Assembly: GCA_963765705.1 (NCBI GenBank) | Contig: CAVXXJ010000004.1 | Coordinates: 124,001-188,000, forward strand | Origin: Gaiellasilicea sp963765705 | GTDB taxonomy: Bacteria; Actinomycetota; Thermoleophilia; Gaiellales; Gaiellaceae | Reading direction: 5' to 3' | Length of the DNA stretch: 64,000 nucleotides | Part shown: piece after piece, positions 29,142 through 38,595 of the stretch | Layout of the letters: each line of letters starts with the position of its first letter | Numbering within the stretch: the first letter of the stretch is position 1 | Made by a program: the position numbers and the translations under genes | Notes under the pieces: generated by a model | Told to the model about the DNA's origin: nothing | Databases searched by the model: none | What the model saw: only the letters and a program-made list of their open reading frames with translations

Positions 29142-30814
29142 CGGAGGATGCGCTCGACAGCTGTGACTCGATCCCGTAGCCCCGTGTCGATACGTGCTCG
29201 GTCGAAGCCATCGCCGCCGTTCAACGAGTCGGCGACGCCGTCGCGGGCGAGGAGCAGGTCGTCGCCCCCGTTGCCGAACAGGTCGTCACGGCCGGATCCG
29301 CCGTCGAGCCGGTCGGCGCCGGTTCCGCCCGCGAGCGTGTCGCGCACGGCGCCGCCGAAGAGCTCGTCGTCGCCGTCCTCGCCGTAGAGCGCGTTGCGCC
29401 CGCGCCCGCCGACGAGCCGGTCGTTCCCAATGCCGCCGCGGAGCTCGTCCCAGCCGTCGCCGCCGATCAGAGTGTCGTCGCCACCGAAGCCGCAGATCCG
29501 ATCGGCGCCACTCGTCCCACGCAGCACGTCGTTGCCTCCGGTGCCGACGATGTCGCAGATCTCGATCGAGCGGAAGTCGAGGTCGAGGTCGCGATTGGGA
29601 CCAGGAAGCGAAGGCGTGTCGCGGTAGACGAAGACGCCTGCCGACGCCGAGTAGCGGCCGCGGTAGCGCACCTCGACGGTCACTGTCGCTCCGGGCCCTA
29701 GCGACCCGAGCGCGCACTCCCACTCGAGAGGCGGGGGACGGCGGCAACTGCCCGTCGCCGGCTTCACACTCCTCAGCCGATTCCTGTCGCGATAGGAGAC
29801 CAGCCAGACGTCTTCGAGCGTGCGTCTCGTCAGATTCGTCAGCCCATACGTGACCACGACGAGCGAGTTCGGGTGCGCCTTGCCCGGATCGATCGAGCCC
29901 GCCCCGAACGTGAAATGCGGTTCGGCGTCGCAGTCGAGAGTCGACGAGAGGCGCGCAGGCCCGAAGGCGGGCGCCTGGCTCTGGGCGATGCCCGGGTGGG
30001 GCCGCCACGCGGGCGTCACGTACGAGACTCCTACCGGGGTGAGTCGTCGACGAAGCCAGGGCTCGGGCTGGGACTCCTCCTCGCTCGGATCGCGTTGCGC
30101 GGCACAAAGCTGATCGCCGCTCCCGTACACGACATAGCGACCATCGGGCGACCAGGCCGGAGCGGTGGCCGCGATTGGCGACACCGCGAGGGAGCGCGCG
30201 GCGGCGCCCGGCTGGGGCGCGCGGGCAACGACCGCTCCGTCGCGGACGAAGGCGAGTCGCGCGCCGTCGGAGGACCACGCCGGTGAGGTGTCGGACGCCT
30301 TCCCGCTGGTCAGCCGGCGCAGAGCACTACCGGTCGAATCGATCACGTAGATGTCGCCGTTGCGCATGAAGGCGATCACTCCGCGCGACGACCAGCTCGG
30401 AGACTCGCCGGCTCCAAGCGCTCGCGTCTGTCCGTCCTGGAGGCGGATGATCCGGAGTGTCCCGCGGTCGGAGACGACGAGCGCCGCTCCGTCCGGCGAC
30501 CACGAGGGCCTGTGGCCGGCCGCGACGCGACGCTCGGCACTGCCGACGGGCGAGACGATCCAGACAGCGCCGTCCCGCTCGAACGCGAGCGAGCTCCCAT
30601 CGGGGGACCAGGCAGGGTTGTGTCCTCTGGCGACCACGACCCGCTCGCCACCGTCGAGATCGCGGAGCACGATCTCGCCCCTCCCTTGTTGGATGCGGAC
30701 GACCGCTAGCTCACCCGTCGGCGCGATCGCCGCGCTCTGGGCGGGGCCGGCCACGACGGCTGCGAGCAAGACGAGTCCGGCCGTGCGCAGAGCGTGGATG
30801 ACGACTCGGATCAC
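29138..30814 (-). CDS. Secreted TolB-like beta-propeller protein with RTX calcium-binding tail, 2
   Basis: 558-residue exported paralogue. N-terminal signal-like helix (LRTAGLVLLAAVVAGPAQSA), propeller repeats (HNPAWSPDGSSLAFERDGAV, HRPSWSPDGAALVVSDRG, APAWSPDGRYVVYGSG), then a middle beta-domain resembling DUF11-type surface modules (VVTYGLTNLTRRTLEDVWLV, TVTVEVRYRGRYSA), then at least six RTX repeats (GGNDVLRGTSGADRICGFGG). GTG start at 30814 chosen because GGAG stands 10 bases upstream; the frame continues open upstream into the synthetase gene, which is not meaningful. It precedes and overlaps its shorter paralogue. Confidence 0.83.
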   Translation of the reverse strand: MIRVVIHALRTAGLVLLAAVVAGPAQSAAIAPTGELAVVRIQQGRGEIVLRDLDGGERVVVARGHNPAWSPDGSSLAFERDGAVWIVSPVGSAERRVAAGHRPSWSPDGAALVVSDRGTLRIIRLQDGQTRALGAGESPSWSSRGVIAFMRNGDIYVIDSTGSALRRLTSGKASDTSPAWSSDGARLAFVRDGAVVARAPQPGAAARSLAVSPIAATAPAWSPDGRYVVYGSGDQLCAAQRDPSEEESQPEPWLRRRLTPVGVSYVTPAWRPHPGIAQSQAPAFGPARLSSTLDCDAEPHFTFGAGSIDPGKAHPNSLVVVTYGLTNLTRRTLEDVWLVSYRDRNRLRSVKPATGSCRRPPPLEWECALGSLGPGATVTVEVRYRGRYSASAGVFVYRDTPSLPGPNRDLDLDFRSIEICDIVGTGGNDVLRGTSGADRICGFGGDDTLIGGDGWDELRGGIGNDRLVGGRGRNALYGEDGDDELFGGAVRDTLAGGTGADRLDGGSGRDDLFGNGGDDLLLARDGVADSLNGGDGFDRARIDTGLRDRVTAVERILR

Positions 30815-30867
30815 GGGGCACAGACTCCTCGTAGGGAGTGCGGGTCCTATGTTCTCCAGGTACGGAG

Positions 30868-32368
30868 TTAGTGAACCTTCGGCCAGTGGAGGCGGCGGAG
30901 CTCGTTCCGCCGAATCTTTCCGGACGTCGTCAGCGGCAAGTCGTCGACGAACTCGATCTCGCGTGGGACCTCGTACGCCGCCAGGCGCGCGCGGACCAGG
31001 GCTTTCAGCTCCGCCGCCAGCGCTTCCGACGGGGACGTTGCGACGACGAACGCTTTGATCGCCTCGCCGCGGAGCTCGTCCGGGATTCCGATCACGGCCG
31101 CCAGCGTCACCGCCGGATGGCGGACCAGGCAGTCCTCGATCTCGCCCGGGCCGATGCGGTGGCCGGCGCTCGTGATCAGGTCGTCGGTGCGACCGACGAA
31201 GCGGTAGTAGCCCTCGCTGTCGACCTCGGCGAGGTCGCCGGTATGCAGCCGGCCGCCGCGCACCTTCTCGGCCGTCGCCGCCTCGTTCCGCCAGTAGCCG
31301 AGGAAGACCACCGGGTCGCTCTCGACCGCCACCGTCACCTCGCCGTCGACCAGCCGGATGTCGTGGCCCGGGTACGCGCGCCCCATCGAGCCGGGCTTCG
31401 CCGGCCAGGCGGCGCAGTTCCCGATCAGCAGGTTCGCCTCCGTCTGGCCGTAGAACTCGTTCAGCCTCGCGCCCAGCCGCTCTGAGCACCACGCCGCCGT
31501 CTCCTCCCCCACCATCTCGCCGCCGCTCGCAAGCGTGCGCAGCGACAGCGCCGGGCCGTCGTGCGCGGCCATCATCCGCAGCGCCGTGGCGGGCATGAAG
31601 ACGTTGCGCACGCCGAGCCGCGGGATCAGGTCGAACGCCAGCTCGGGATCGAACTTCGTCGTCTGGAACGCGAGCACCGGACGGCCGTGGTAGAGGCCGG
31701 GCATGAGCACGTCGAAGAGGCCGCCCATCCAGGCCCAGTCCGCGGGCGACCAGATCAAGTCGTCCGGCTGCGGGAAGAAGTCGTGCGAGAGCTCGAATCC
31801 CGGCAGGTGCCCGTACAGCACGCGGTGGGCGAGCAGCGCTCCCTTCGGCGGCCCGGTCGTGCCCGACGTGTAGACGATCAGCGCCGGCGCATCGGCCGCG
31901 GTCGCCACTGGCTCGAACTGATCGGACGCAGCCGCCAGCAGCGCCGGCAGCTCGCGGTCGACGTCGATCGTCTCCACCCCTTCGAGCTCGCGGTCGGCGA
32001 GCACGACCGCCGGCTCGGCGTCGTCGAGCCGCACCGCCATCGCATCCGGGCCGAAGCGAGTCGAGAGCGGCACCGCGATCGCGCCCAGCTTGTAGACGGC
32101 GATGTGCGCGACCGCCGTCTCGGGCCGCTGCGGCAGCGCGATCCCGACTCGATCCCCCTCCCCGATCCCGCGACTCCGCAGCGCGTTCGCGAGCCGGTTC
32201 GAGTCGTCGGAGAGCTCGCCGAACGTGACGCGCCGCGTCACCTCCCGCCCGTCCGTTACGACGATCACCGACCGCGTCCCGCGGATGGCGCTCGCAGACG
32301 TCGACGCCCAGGTTCACCTGTGCCGGCACGTGCCAGCGGAAGCCGCCGTACAGCTGCTCGTAGCTCAG
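30868..32368 (-). CDS. AMP-forming acyl-CoA synthetase (frame broken)
   Basis: ANL-superfamily ligase that adenylates a carboxylate and transfers it to CoA. Seen: N-terminal YEQLYGGFRWHVPAQVNLGV, P-loop LIVYTSGTTGPPKGALLAHR, EFYGQTEANLLIGN, YRFVGRTDDLITSAGHRIGP (hinge) and LPLTTSGKIRRNELR with the catalytic lysine. It resembles medium-chain/benzoate-type synthetases. One indel near 32283. The start is unusual: the best site is a CTG at 32368 overlapping the probable TGA of the M20 gene. Terminal gene of a run AfsR-like, M20 peptidase, synthetase. Confidence 0.87.
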
Positions 32369-33522
32369 AGCCCAGAGACGCTCCAGCAAGGCGAGGTAGA
32401 CCTGGCTCGCCCGCGCGAGCTCCGCGACGTCGACCGACTCGACATCCCCGTGCGCGCCGGTGCCCATCGGGCCGTGGTAGACGGTCGGGATCCCCGCCGC
32501 GTAGAACATGGCGCCGTCGGCGACGAGCCTCACGCCGCCCAGCGGGCAGATCCTTGCCCGTCACGTCGCGGTAGGCATCGCGGAGCGCGACCGCGACCCG
32601 GTGCTCGGGATCGATCTCGTAGGCGCCGCGCACCAGCCGCAGGTAGAGGTCGATCGTGCAGCCGGACGCCGCTGCGATCGGCTCGAGCAGCGCGAGGAAG
32701 TCCTCCTCCACCTTGGCGAGCGTGCTCCCGGGCAGCCAGCGGCGTGTGCCGACGAGCCGGCATTCGACCGGGTGGCGGTTGTAGAAGTCGCCGCCGTGTA
32801 CCTCGCCGAGGAAGTACGTCTCGGGCCCGACGCGCTCGTGCTCGACCGCGGCCAGCTCCTCCGTTGCGCGCGCGGATCGCCTCGATCACCCTGGCGGCGA
32901 CGTGGATCGGGTTCGGCGTGCCGGCGGGCGTCTGCAGCTCGTGCGTGACCATGCCCGGGCGCCGGATCGTCACCTCGAAGGTCGCGCAGCCCGGGTGCGC
33001 GACCGGGAGCGTCGGACCGCCGAGCTCGCAGACGACTCCGAAGTCGGCGGTGAAGCCGTGCTCGCCGAGGAGGTACTCGAGGTCCTCGCCGCGACCGCCG
33101 GGCGCCTCATGCATCCCGATCGCGACGATCACGAGCTCGCCGGGGAACGACCCCCGCTCCGACTTTCTCTGGGCAAGCACCCTCGCCGTCTCGGCCGCGC
33201 AGGCGAGCGCACCCTTCATGTCCGCAGTGCCGCGCCCGTAGATCGTGTCACCGTCGACGCGCGGATACTCGTGCGGGATGGGCACCGTGTCGAGGTGGCC
33301 GTTGAGAACGACCGTCGGCCCGGGCTCGCCGCCCCGAAGGCGCCCGACCACGATCGGCGTCTTCGGGAACCGGTCTTCGAGCACCTCGACCTCCAGCCCG
33401 AACTCCCCGAGCCGCCGCGCGTAGAGCCAGGCGACGTCGAAGGTGTCGCCGGTCGGGCTGTCGACCTCGACGAGCTCCAGGGTCAGGTCGCGCAGGCGAT
33501 CTCCATCGACGTGCTCGATCAT
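32365..33522 (-). CDS. M20 family metallopeptidase / deacylase (frame broken)
   Basis: ArgE/DapE-type zinc hydrolase acting on N-acyl amino acids or dipeptides. Seen: LNGHLDTVPIPHE with the first His/Asp pair, IYGRGTADMKGALACA with the bridging aspartate, AIGMHEAPGGRGEDLEYLLG where the catalytic glutamate is expected, and a C-terminal GPMGTGAHGDVESVDV with the last zinc histidine. Indels near 32870 and 32545, and the final stop needs a one-base shift to the TGA at 32365. Starts 16 bases after the AfsR-like gene, so it may be under its control. Next to an acyl-CoA synthetase: the acid it frees might be activated there (inference). Confidence 0.83.
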
Positions 33523-33538
33523 CGTTCCTTCCGCAGCT

Positions 33539-36499
33539 TCAGTGAGTGTGCAGGCGACGGTTCGACGCGCGATCGAGCTCGGCCTCTTCCCCCAGCGCGT
33601 AGTCGAGTGACTCGTCCAAGGTCAGTGCTCGTCCCTCTGCCCACGCATCTCCGAATACTTCCACACCAAGCACGGCGCGCAGCCGGGCGACGTCGGGCTC
33701 GGCGGCGGGCCAGCCGGGCTCGCACGGGTCGAAGCCCACCGACTCGCGAATGAGGCTCGCGCATGCGTACAGCTGCGCGGCGCGAAAAGGGAGACCCTCG
33801 GCGGAGGCGAGCCTCGCGCACACCTCGAGGTTCGCCGCCAGGCCGAGCCGCTCGCCATTCTCCCGCTGCATCGCGAAGCTCTCCGCGAGTAGCCCTCGAG
33901 CCGCATCATGGTCGTGCGCCTCCTGCGCTACGAGCGCAAGGTCCGAGAGGGCGTGCGAGATACACCACGGCTGGCCGAGCCGGCGTCCAAGGGCAAGGCT
34001 CTCCTCGAACAGAGGACGCGCCCTTTCAAAATCGCGACGCGCCAGCGCGATCGAACCGAGCGCCCGCAGCCAGTTCCCAACGCTGGCGATGTTCCCGGCC
34101 TGCTGCGCCCCGCGCACGCTCTCCTCGATCGTCCTCTCGGCATCGTCGAGATCCCCTCTCCATGCAAGCGCCATTCCGACGTTGAAGAGGAGCATCGCCT
34201 CCGTCGAGAGATCGCCCGACCGCCGCGCGATCACAAGTCCCTCCTCGGCAAGAGCGACCGCCCGATCAGCGTCGCCGGCCACAAGCGCGGAGGCGGTCAG
34301 AACGGCGAGTGAGCTCGCGACCCTCCGATCGTCTCCCAGCCTGCGATGGACGGGCAGGCTTGCATCGAGGAGTCGACGCACGGCCTCGTGGTCCCCCTGG
34401 ACGTTCGCTATGGCAGCGATCGTCCACTGCACCGAAGCTCGTTGTGCACTCGAGCCTGACCCCAGCTCCAGGAGCCGCTCGAGCCGCTCGCGTCCCTCTG
34501 TGAGGTTTCCCCGTAGGTGCCAGAAGCGCCAGAGCTCGGCGCCGATCCGCAAACCGACTTCCGACTCCTCGGTCTCGGTCGCCCAGGTCAACGCACCGCG
34601 AATGTTGGCGAGCTCGGCGTCTAGCCGTTCGAGCCAACTCACCTGCTCCGGACCGCGCAACGCAGGCTCGGCCTTCTCCGCGAGCAGAGCGTAGGACTCG
34701 GCGTGGCGGCGACGCACCTCCTCGCCGTCACCACGCTCGGCCAGCCGCTCCAGCGCATACTCGCGAATCGTCTCCAGCATCCCGAAGCGCGGCTCGCCGG
34801 CGGCCATCCGCTCGGTACGAAGCAGGTTGCTGTTCAGGAGCGATTCCACACCGTCGACGACGTCGAGCTCGAGATCTCCGGCAACGGACTTGGCGCCTTC
34901 CACTGTGAAGCCGCCGACGAAGACGGCAAGGCACGTGAACAGGGCTTGCTCCTCCACCGTAAGGAGGTCGTAGCTCCACTCGATCGCAGCGCGTAGCGTC
35001 CGGTGACGCTCGGGCAAATCTGCACCCGGCTCCGCTTTCAAGAGCTCGAGCCTCTGGTTGAGACGCACGAGGATCTCGCTCGGCGAAAGCAACTTGATCC
35101 GTGCTGCCGCCAACTCGAGCGCAAGTGGCAGCCCGTCGAGGCGCCGGCAGAGCTCGGCTACCGCATCGGCGTTCAGCTCCGACAGCTCGAAGTCCACCCG
35201 CACATCGCGGGCGCGATCGACGAACAGGCGCACCGCTTCGGTGCGTCGGAGACGACCCACCTGCAAGGGGCGTGAGGGGTCGGGAAGCTCGAGCGGAGCG
35301 ACCGGGTAGAGCCGCTCCTCGGAGAGCTCGAGCGGCGCGCGGCTTGTGACCAGAAGCTTCACGCCCGGCGCACCCGCGACGAGCTCGGAGAGCAGCGCTG
35401 CCGCTGCGCGCACGTGCTCGAAGTTGTCGACCACGATCAGCGTCCGTCGACTGCCCAGGTAGCCGATCAGTACTTCGGCCAGCTCCCTTCCCGGCGTCTC
35501 GCTCAGGCCAAGTGCGTCAGCGATCGCTGCCGTCACCAAATCGGGGTCGACGATCGGCGCGAGCTCGACCGTCACGACGCCGTCCGGAAATTCGTCGCCA
35601 CTGCCGGCTGTCGCCTCGAGCGCGAGGCGCGTCTTGCCGGTTCCGCCCGCTCCCGTCAACGTCAAGAGCCGCACGTCGACTTGGCTCACGAGGTCACGAA
35701 TCTCCCGCAGCTCGCGCTTCCGGCCGATGAACGAAGTCGATCGAGCCCGTAGGCTAGACGTCACCGGGGAGACGTCCAGCGCGGGGTCCTGCGCGAGGAC
35801 TGCCCGCTCGAGGCTTCGCAACGCGGCCCCCGGCTCGATCCCGAGCGTCTCGACCAGCGTCTCTCGGGCAACGCGGTATGCCGCCAGCGCGTCTGCCTGA
35901 CGGTCCGAGCGGTAGAACGCCAGCATGAGCTGGCCGCGCAGCCGCTCCGACAGCGGGTGCGCGGCGACCAGGACCTCGAGCTCGCCGACGAGCTCGGCGG
36001 CGCGACCGAGGGCGAGCTCGGCGTCGATGCGGTCCTGGACCGCCGAGAGGCGAAGCTCCTCGAGCCGGCCGATCTCACCCTGAGCCCATGGTTCGTACGC
36101 GAACTCGGCAAGCGGCGGGCCGCGCCACAACGCGAGTGCCTCCCGTAGGGTCTCGGCCGCGACCTGAGGCTCTGCGCCTCGAGCCTTGATCACGAGTCGC
36201 TCGAAGCGCTGCAGATCGAGATCGTCCGGGTTGGCACGAAGCTCGTAACCCGCTGGCCCGGTGACGATCGCCTCGGTGCCGAGCGCCTTGCGGAGCTGGG
36301 AGACGTACGTCTGAAGAACCTTCCCGGCCGTGGCCGGGGGACGACCTGCCCACAGATCCTCGATGAGCCGGTCGCTTCCGACCGGCTCGTTCGCGTGGAG
36401 CACCAAAATCGCCAGGAGTGACCGTTGCTTCGGCGCATCGAGCGCGACGACGCGGCCTTCGGCTGACGCTTCGAGCGGTCCGAGTATGCGGATGTCCAT
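33539..36499 (-). CDS. AfsR/SARP-type transcriptional regulator with NB-ARC and TPR domains
   Basis: Intact 986-residue regulator. Residues 1-95: OmpR-type winged helix (VGSDRLIEDLWAGRPPATAG, VLQTYVSQLRKAL). Residues 96-240: bacterial transcriptional activation domain (BTAD). Residues 255-600: STAND NTPase with FIGRKRELREI, Walker A GAGGTGKT at 283-290, Walker B RTLIVVDNFEHV and GLPLALELAAARI. Residues ~650-950: TPR-like helical repeats. Such proteins switch on when ATP and a signal assemble the NTPase domain. Divergent from a glycine-rich secreted protein gene and upstream of the M20 gene, either of which could be a target. Confidence 0.92.
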   Translation of the reverse strand: MDIRILGPLEASAEGRVVALDAPKQRSLLAILVLHANEPVGSDRLIEDLWAGRPPATAGKVLQTYVSQLRKALGTEAIVTGPAGYELRANPDDLDLQRFERLVIKARGAEPQVAAETLREALALWRGPPLAEFAYEPWAQGEIGRLEELRLSAVQDRIDAELALGRAAELVGELEVLVAAHPLSERLRGQLMLAFYRSDRQADALAAYRVARETLVETLGIEPGAALRSLERAVLAQDPALDVSPVTSSLRARSTSFIGRKRELREIRDLVSQVDVRLLTLTGAGGTGKTRLALEATAGSGDEFPDGVVTVELAPIVDPDLVTAAIADALGLSETPGRELAEVLIGYLGSRRTLIVVDNFEHVRAAAALLSELVAGAPGVKLLVTSRAPLELSEERLYPVAPLELPDPSRPLQVGRLRRTEAVRLFVDRARDVRVDFELSELNADAVAELCRRLDGLPLALELAAARIKLLSPSEILVRLNQRLELLKAEPGADLPERHRTLRAAIEWSYDLLTVEEQALFTCLAVFVGGFTVEGAKSVAGDLELDVVDGVESLLNSNLLRTERMAAGEPRFGMLETIREYALERLAERGDGEEVRRRHAESYALLAEKAEPALRGPEQVSWLERLDAELANIRGALTWATETEESEVGLRIGAELWRFWHLRGNLTEGRERLERLLELGSGSSAQRASVQWTIAAIANVQGDHEAVRRLLDASLPVHRRLGDDRRVASSLAVLTASALVAGDADRAVALAEEGLVIARRSGDLSTEAMLLFNVGMALAWRGDLDDAERTIEESVRGAQQAGNIASVGNWLRALGSIALARRDFERARPLFEESLALGRRLGQPWCISHALSDLALVAQEAHDHDAARGLLAESFAMQRENGERLGLAANLEVCARLASAEGLPFRAAQLYACASLIRESVGFDPCEPGWPAAEPDVARLRAVLGVEVFGDAWAEGRALTLDESLDYALGEEAELDRASNRRLHTH

Positions 36500-36538
36500 G
36501 GCGGGGCTTGCGTCGAGCGTAACACCGCCTCTCCCCGG

Positions 36539-36567
36539 TTGACAGGAGGCTACACCGGCGCTCTACC
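36539..36567 (+). promoter_or_regulatory. Candidate promoter of the glycine-rich protein gene
   Basis: TTGACA (36539-36544), 17-bp spacer, TCTACC (36562-36567). The -35 is perfect, the -10 poor. It lies in the 92-base gap to the divergent AfsR-like gene. Confidence 0.35.
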
Positions 36568-36591
36568 GCCCCTAGACCGGCTGCAGCGAAC

Positions 36592-37479
36592 GTGGCCTCC
36601 ATGCACCCGTCCGCGCTCGTGCTCGCAGCGATCGCCGTCACCGTCCCCGCCTGGCTGCTGCCAGGACAAGACGCTCGTGTCGGCACCGAGTTCGGGTTCA
36701 CAGGGTCGGCTGAGGATTACGTCGTTCCGGTGGACGTCTGCCGGATTCGAATCGAGGTTGTCGGGGCGGCCGGCGGGCCGGCTGGAAGCGCAGGCACCCC
36801 CGGCGCAGGGTCAGGGTCGATGGCCGAATTCGGAGTCACTCCGGGAGAGACCCTCCGCGTCCGTGTTGGTGGTTGGGGCAGCGAAGCCGTCGGGTCGACT
36901 CCGGGGGCCGGTGGCTGGAACGGGGGCGGCGCCGGAGGCGAGGCAGCTCAGCGCTGGCACGGGCGGCCGGGCAGAGCCGGCTCCGGCGGCGGCGGGGCTA
37001 CCGACGTACGGCGTGCCGGCGACAGCCTCGAGCACCGAGTCATCGTCGGCGCCGGAGGCTCTGGTGGCGCCGGCGGCGCAATCGGAGGTCCACTCGGCAC
37101 CGGCGGTGGGGACGGAGGCGGTCGGACCGGCGAGGAAGGCTTCGCGGTCCTCGGATCCGTGAACTCGGCGACCGGCGGCAGCGGCGGGACCCAGGCGACG
37201 GGTGGGAGGCCTGGCCGGAACGCCCCCGACCGCTCAGTCACGGCGACCGGCGGCTCGCTCGGAGCCGGCGGCAACGGCGCCGCTGGATTCGCCAGCGGCG
37301 GCGGAGGTGGCGGTGGCGGGCTCTACGGTGGGGGCGGAGGCGGTTCCAGCCGCTCGTTCAGCGGCGGCCACGGCGCCGGCGGCTCGGGATATGGCCCCGC
37401 CGAGACGGTCTTCCGAACCGGCGTCGGCGCCGGCTACGGGCGCGCGAAGATCACGTACGACCCTGAGTCGCCCTGTTAG
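36592..37479 (+). CDS. Glycine-rich secreted protein
   Basis: 295 residues. Signal peptide (MHPSALVLAAIAVTVPAWLL; mature part after GQDA), then the start of the glycine-rich domain found in many actinobacterial surface proteins (FGFTGSAEDYVVPVDVCRIR, IEVVGAAGGPAG), then about 40% Gly to the end (GAGGSGGAGGAIGG, AGYGRAKITYD). GTG at 36592 or ATG at 36601 may start it; the second gives a cleaner signal peptide. Probably a cell-surface structural or adhesive protein; function not established. Nearby AfsR-like regulator may control it. Confidence 0.75.
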   Translation: MASMHPSALVLAAIAVTVPAWLLPGQDARVGTEFGFTGSAEDYVVPVDVCRIRIEVVGAAGGPAGSAGTPGAGSGSMAEFGVTPGETLRVRVGGWGSEAVGSTPGAGGWNGGGAGGEAAQRWHGRPGRAGSGGGGATDVRRAGDSLEHRVIVGAGGSGGAGGAIGGPLGTGGGDGGGRTGEEGFAVLGSVNSATGGSGGTQATGGRPGRNAPDRSVTATGGSLGAGGNGAAGFASGGGGGGGGLYGGGGGGSSRSFSGGHGAGGSGYGPAETVFRTGVGAGYGRAKITYDPESPC

Positions 37480-37498
37480 CCGGCGTCCTCGTCGGCGC

Positions 37499-38524
37499 TC
37501 ACATGGTGAGAACGACCTTCCCGCGCGCGTGGCCCGTGCCCAAGTAGCGGAGAGCGTCGGCCGCCTCGGCCAGCGGGAAGCTCTTGTCCACGACCGGCTT
37601 CATCTTCCCGGCCTCCATCCACTGGCCCAGCAGCTCGAGGTCGTCCTTGTTGATCTTCGAGATGAAGAAACTCGCCTTCTGACTCCTGCCCAAGGCGGCA
37701 AGGATCGTCCCGATCATGTGACCCAGCGGCCCGATCCCCTTGTTCGACGGGAATTTCGCGCCAACGATCACGACTGTCGCCTCGGGTGTCAACACGCGCC
37801 GGAACTTCCTGAACGGCTTGCTCCCGGCGATGTCGATCATCAGCTCGTGGCGCTCGCCGAGCCGGGTGAAGTCCTCCTGGGTGTAGTCGACGACGCGGTC
37901 GGCCCCGAGCGAGCGGGCCTGCTCGACGTTCCTCGTGCTGCAAACCGCCGTGACGTCCGCGCCCAGCGCCTTCGCGATTTGCACGGCGAACGTGCCGACA
38001 CCTCCGGACGCGCCGTTGATCAGCACCTTCTGCCCGGGCTGAACGCCGCCCTTGTCGCGCAGCGCCTGGAGGGCGGTGAGCGCCGCGACCGGCGCGGCCG
38101 CCGCTTCCTCGAATGACACGTTGGCCGGCTTCCGCACGAGGCGAACCTCGCGGGCGGGCGCGTACTCGGCCCAGGCGGCACCTGACGTGCCGAACACCTC
38201 GTCGCCCGGCCGGAGATCCGTCACGTCCTTGCCGACGGCTTCGACAACTCCCGCGATGTCGGCGCCCAGCTTCGTGCTCTTCGGCTTGCGCAGACCCCCG
38301 CCGAACGCCCGGACGAAGAGCGGCGCGGTCACCCCGTACCACTCGACCGGGTTGACGGAAGACGCGCGGACGCGAAGCAGCACCTGGTCGTCCGCGATCG
38401 CCGGCACGTCGACGTCGCGGAGCTCGAGCACGTCCGGCATGCCGTACCGCTCGTGGACGATCGCCTTCATCGTCTTCCCGGAGCGAGTCGTCGTCCGCTC
38501 CTGATGCAATTCCATGACCGTCAC
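37499..38524 (-). CDS. NADPH:quinone oxidoreductase-type MDR protein
   Basis: Intact 341-residue medium-chain reductase without structural zinc. Seen: MKAIVHERYGMPDVLELRDV, RASSVNPVEWYGV, GADIAGVVEAVGKDVTDLRP, nucleotide motif VLINGASGGVGTFAVQIAKA and C-terminal YLGTGHARGKVVLTM. The GTG start at 38524 follows GGAGAG by five bases; an ATG three codons later is possible. It has a near-consensus promoter at 38564-38592 overlapping the presumed TetR operator. Divergent TetR plus a flavoprotein suggest an inducible response to a quinone or electrophile (inference). Confidence 0.88.
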   Translation of the reverse strand: MTVMELHQERTTTRSGKTMKAIVHERYGMPDVLELRDVDVPAIADDQVLLRVRASSVNPVEWYGVTAPLFVRAFGGGLRKPKSTKLGADIAGVVEAVGKDVTDLRPGDEVFGTSGAAWAEYAPAREVRLVRKPANVSFEEAAAAPVAALTALQALRDKGGVQPGQKVLINGASGGVGTFAVQIAKALGADVTAVCSTRNVEQARSLGADRVVDYTQEDFTRLGERHELMIDIAGSKPFRKFRRVLTPEATVVIVGAKFPSNKGIGPLGHMIGTILAALGRSQKASFFISKINKDDLELLGQWMEAGKMKPVVDKSFPLAEAADALRYLGTGHARGKVVLTM

Positions 38525-38546
38525 TGTCTCTCCTCTCGTATACGCT

Positions 38547-38592
38547 GTAAGCTTATGGTGTAAGCTATAGACGTACGGCGTAAGTTTGTCAA
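38547..38592. promoter_or_regulatory. Strong promoter overlapped by GTAAG operator repeats
   Basis: Leftward promoter: TTGACA (complement of 38587-38592), exactly 17 bp, TATAGC (complement of 38564-38569). The motif GTGTAAG/GCGTAAG occurs three times, with GTAAG at 38547, 38560 and 38580, interleaved with both promoter boxes. The divergent TetR protein starting at 38596 is the obvious candidate to bind here and repress both genes (inference). Confidence 0.65.
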
Positions 38593-38595
38593 GTC

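Noticed and set aside
29230..29560. Tandem DNA repeats in the RTX region
   Set aside because: Explained by the repeating GGxGxDxLx protein motif; no conserved DNA unit as in a CRISPR or satellite array.
29138..32533. A 1131-codon open frame joining RTX protein and synthetase sequence
   Set aside because: Its middle part is out-of-frame synthetase code; the two ends belong to different genes.
36960..37440. GGCGGC-rich tract as a DNA repeat element
   Set aside because: It is the codon pattern of the glycine-rich protein.
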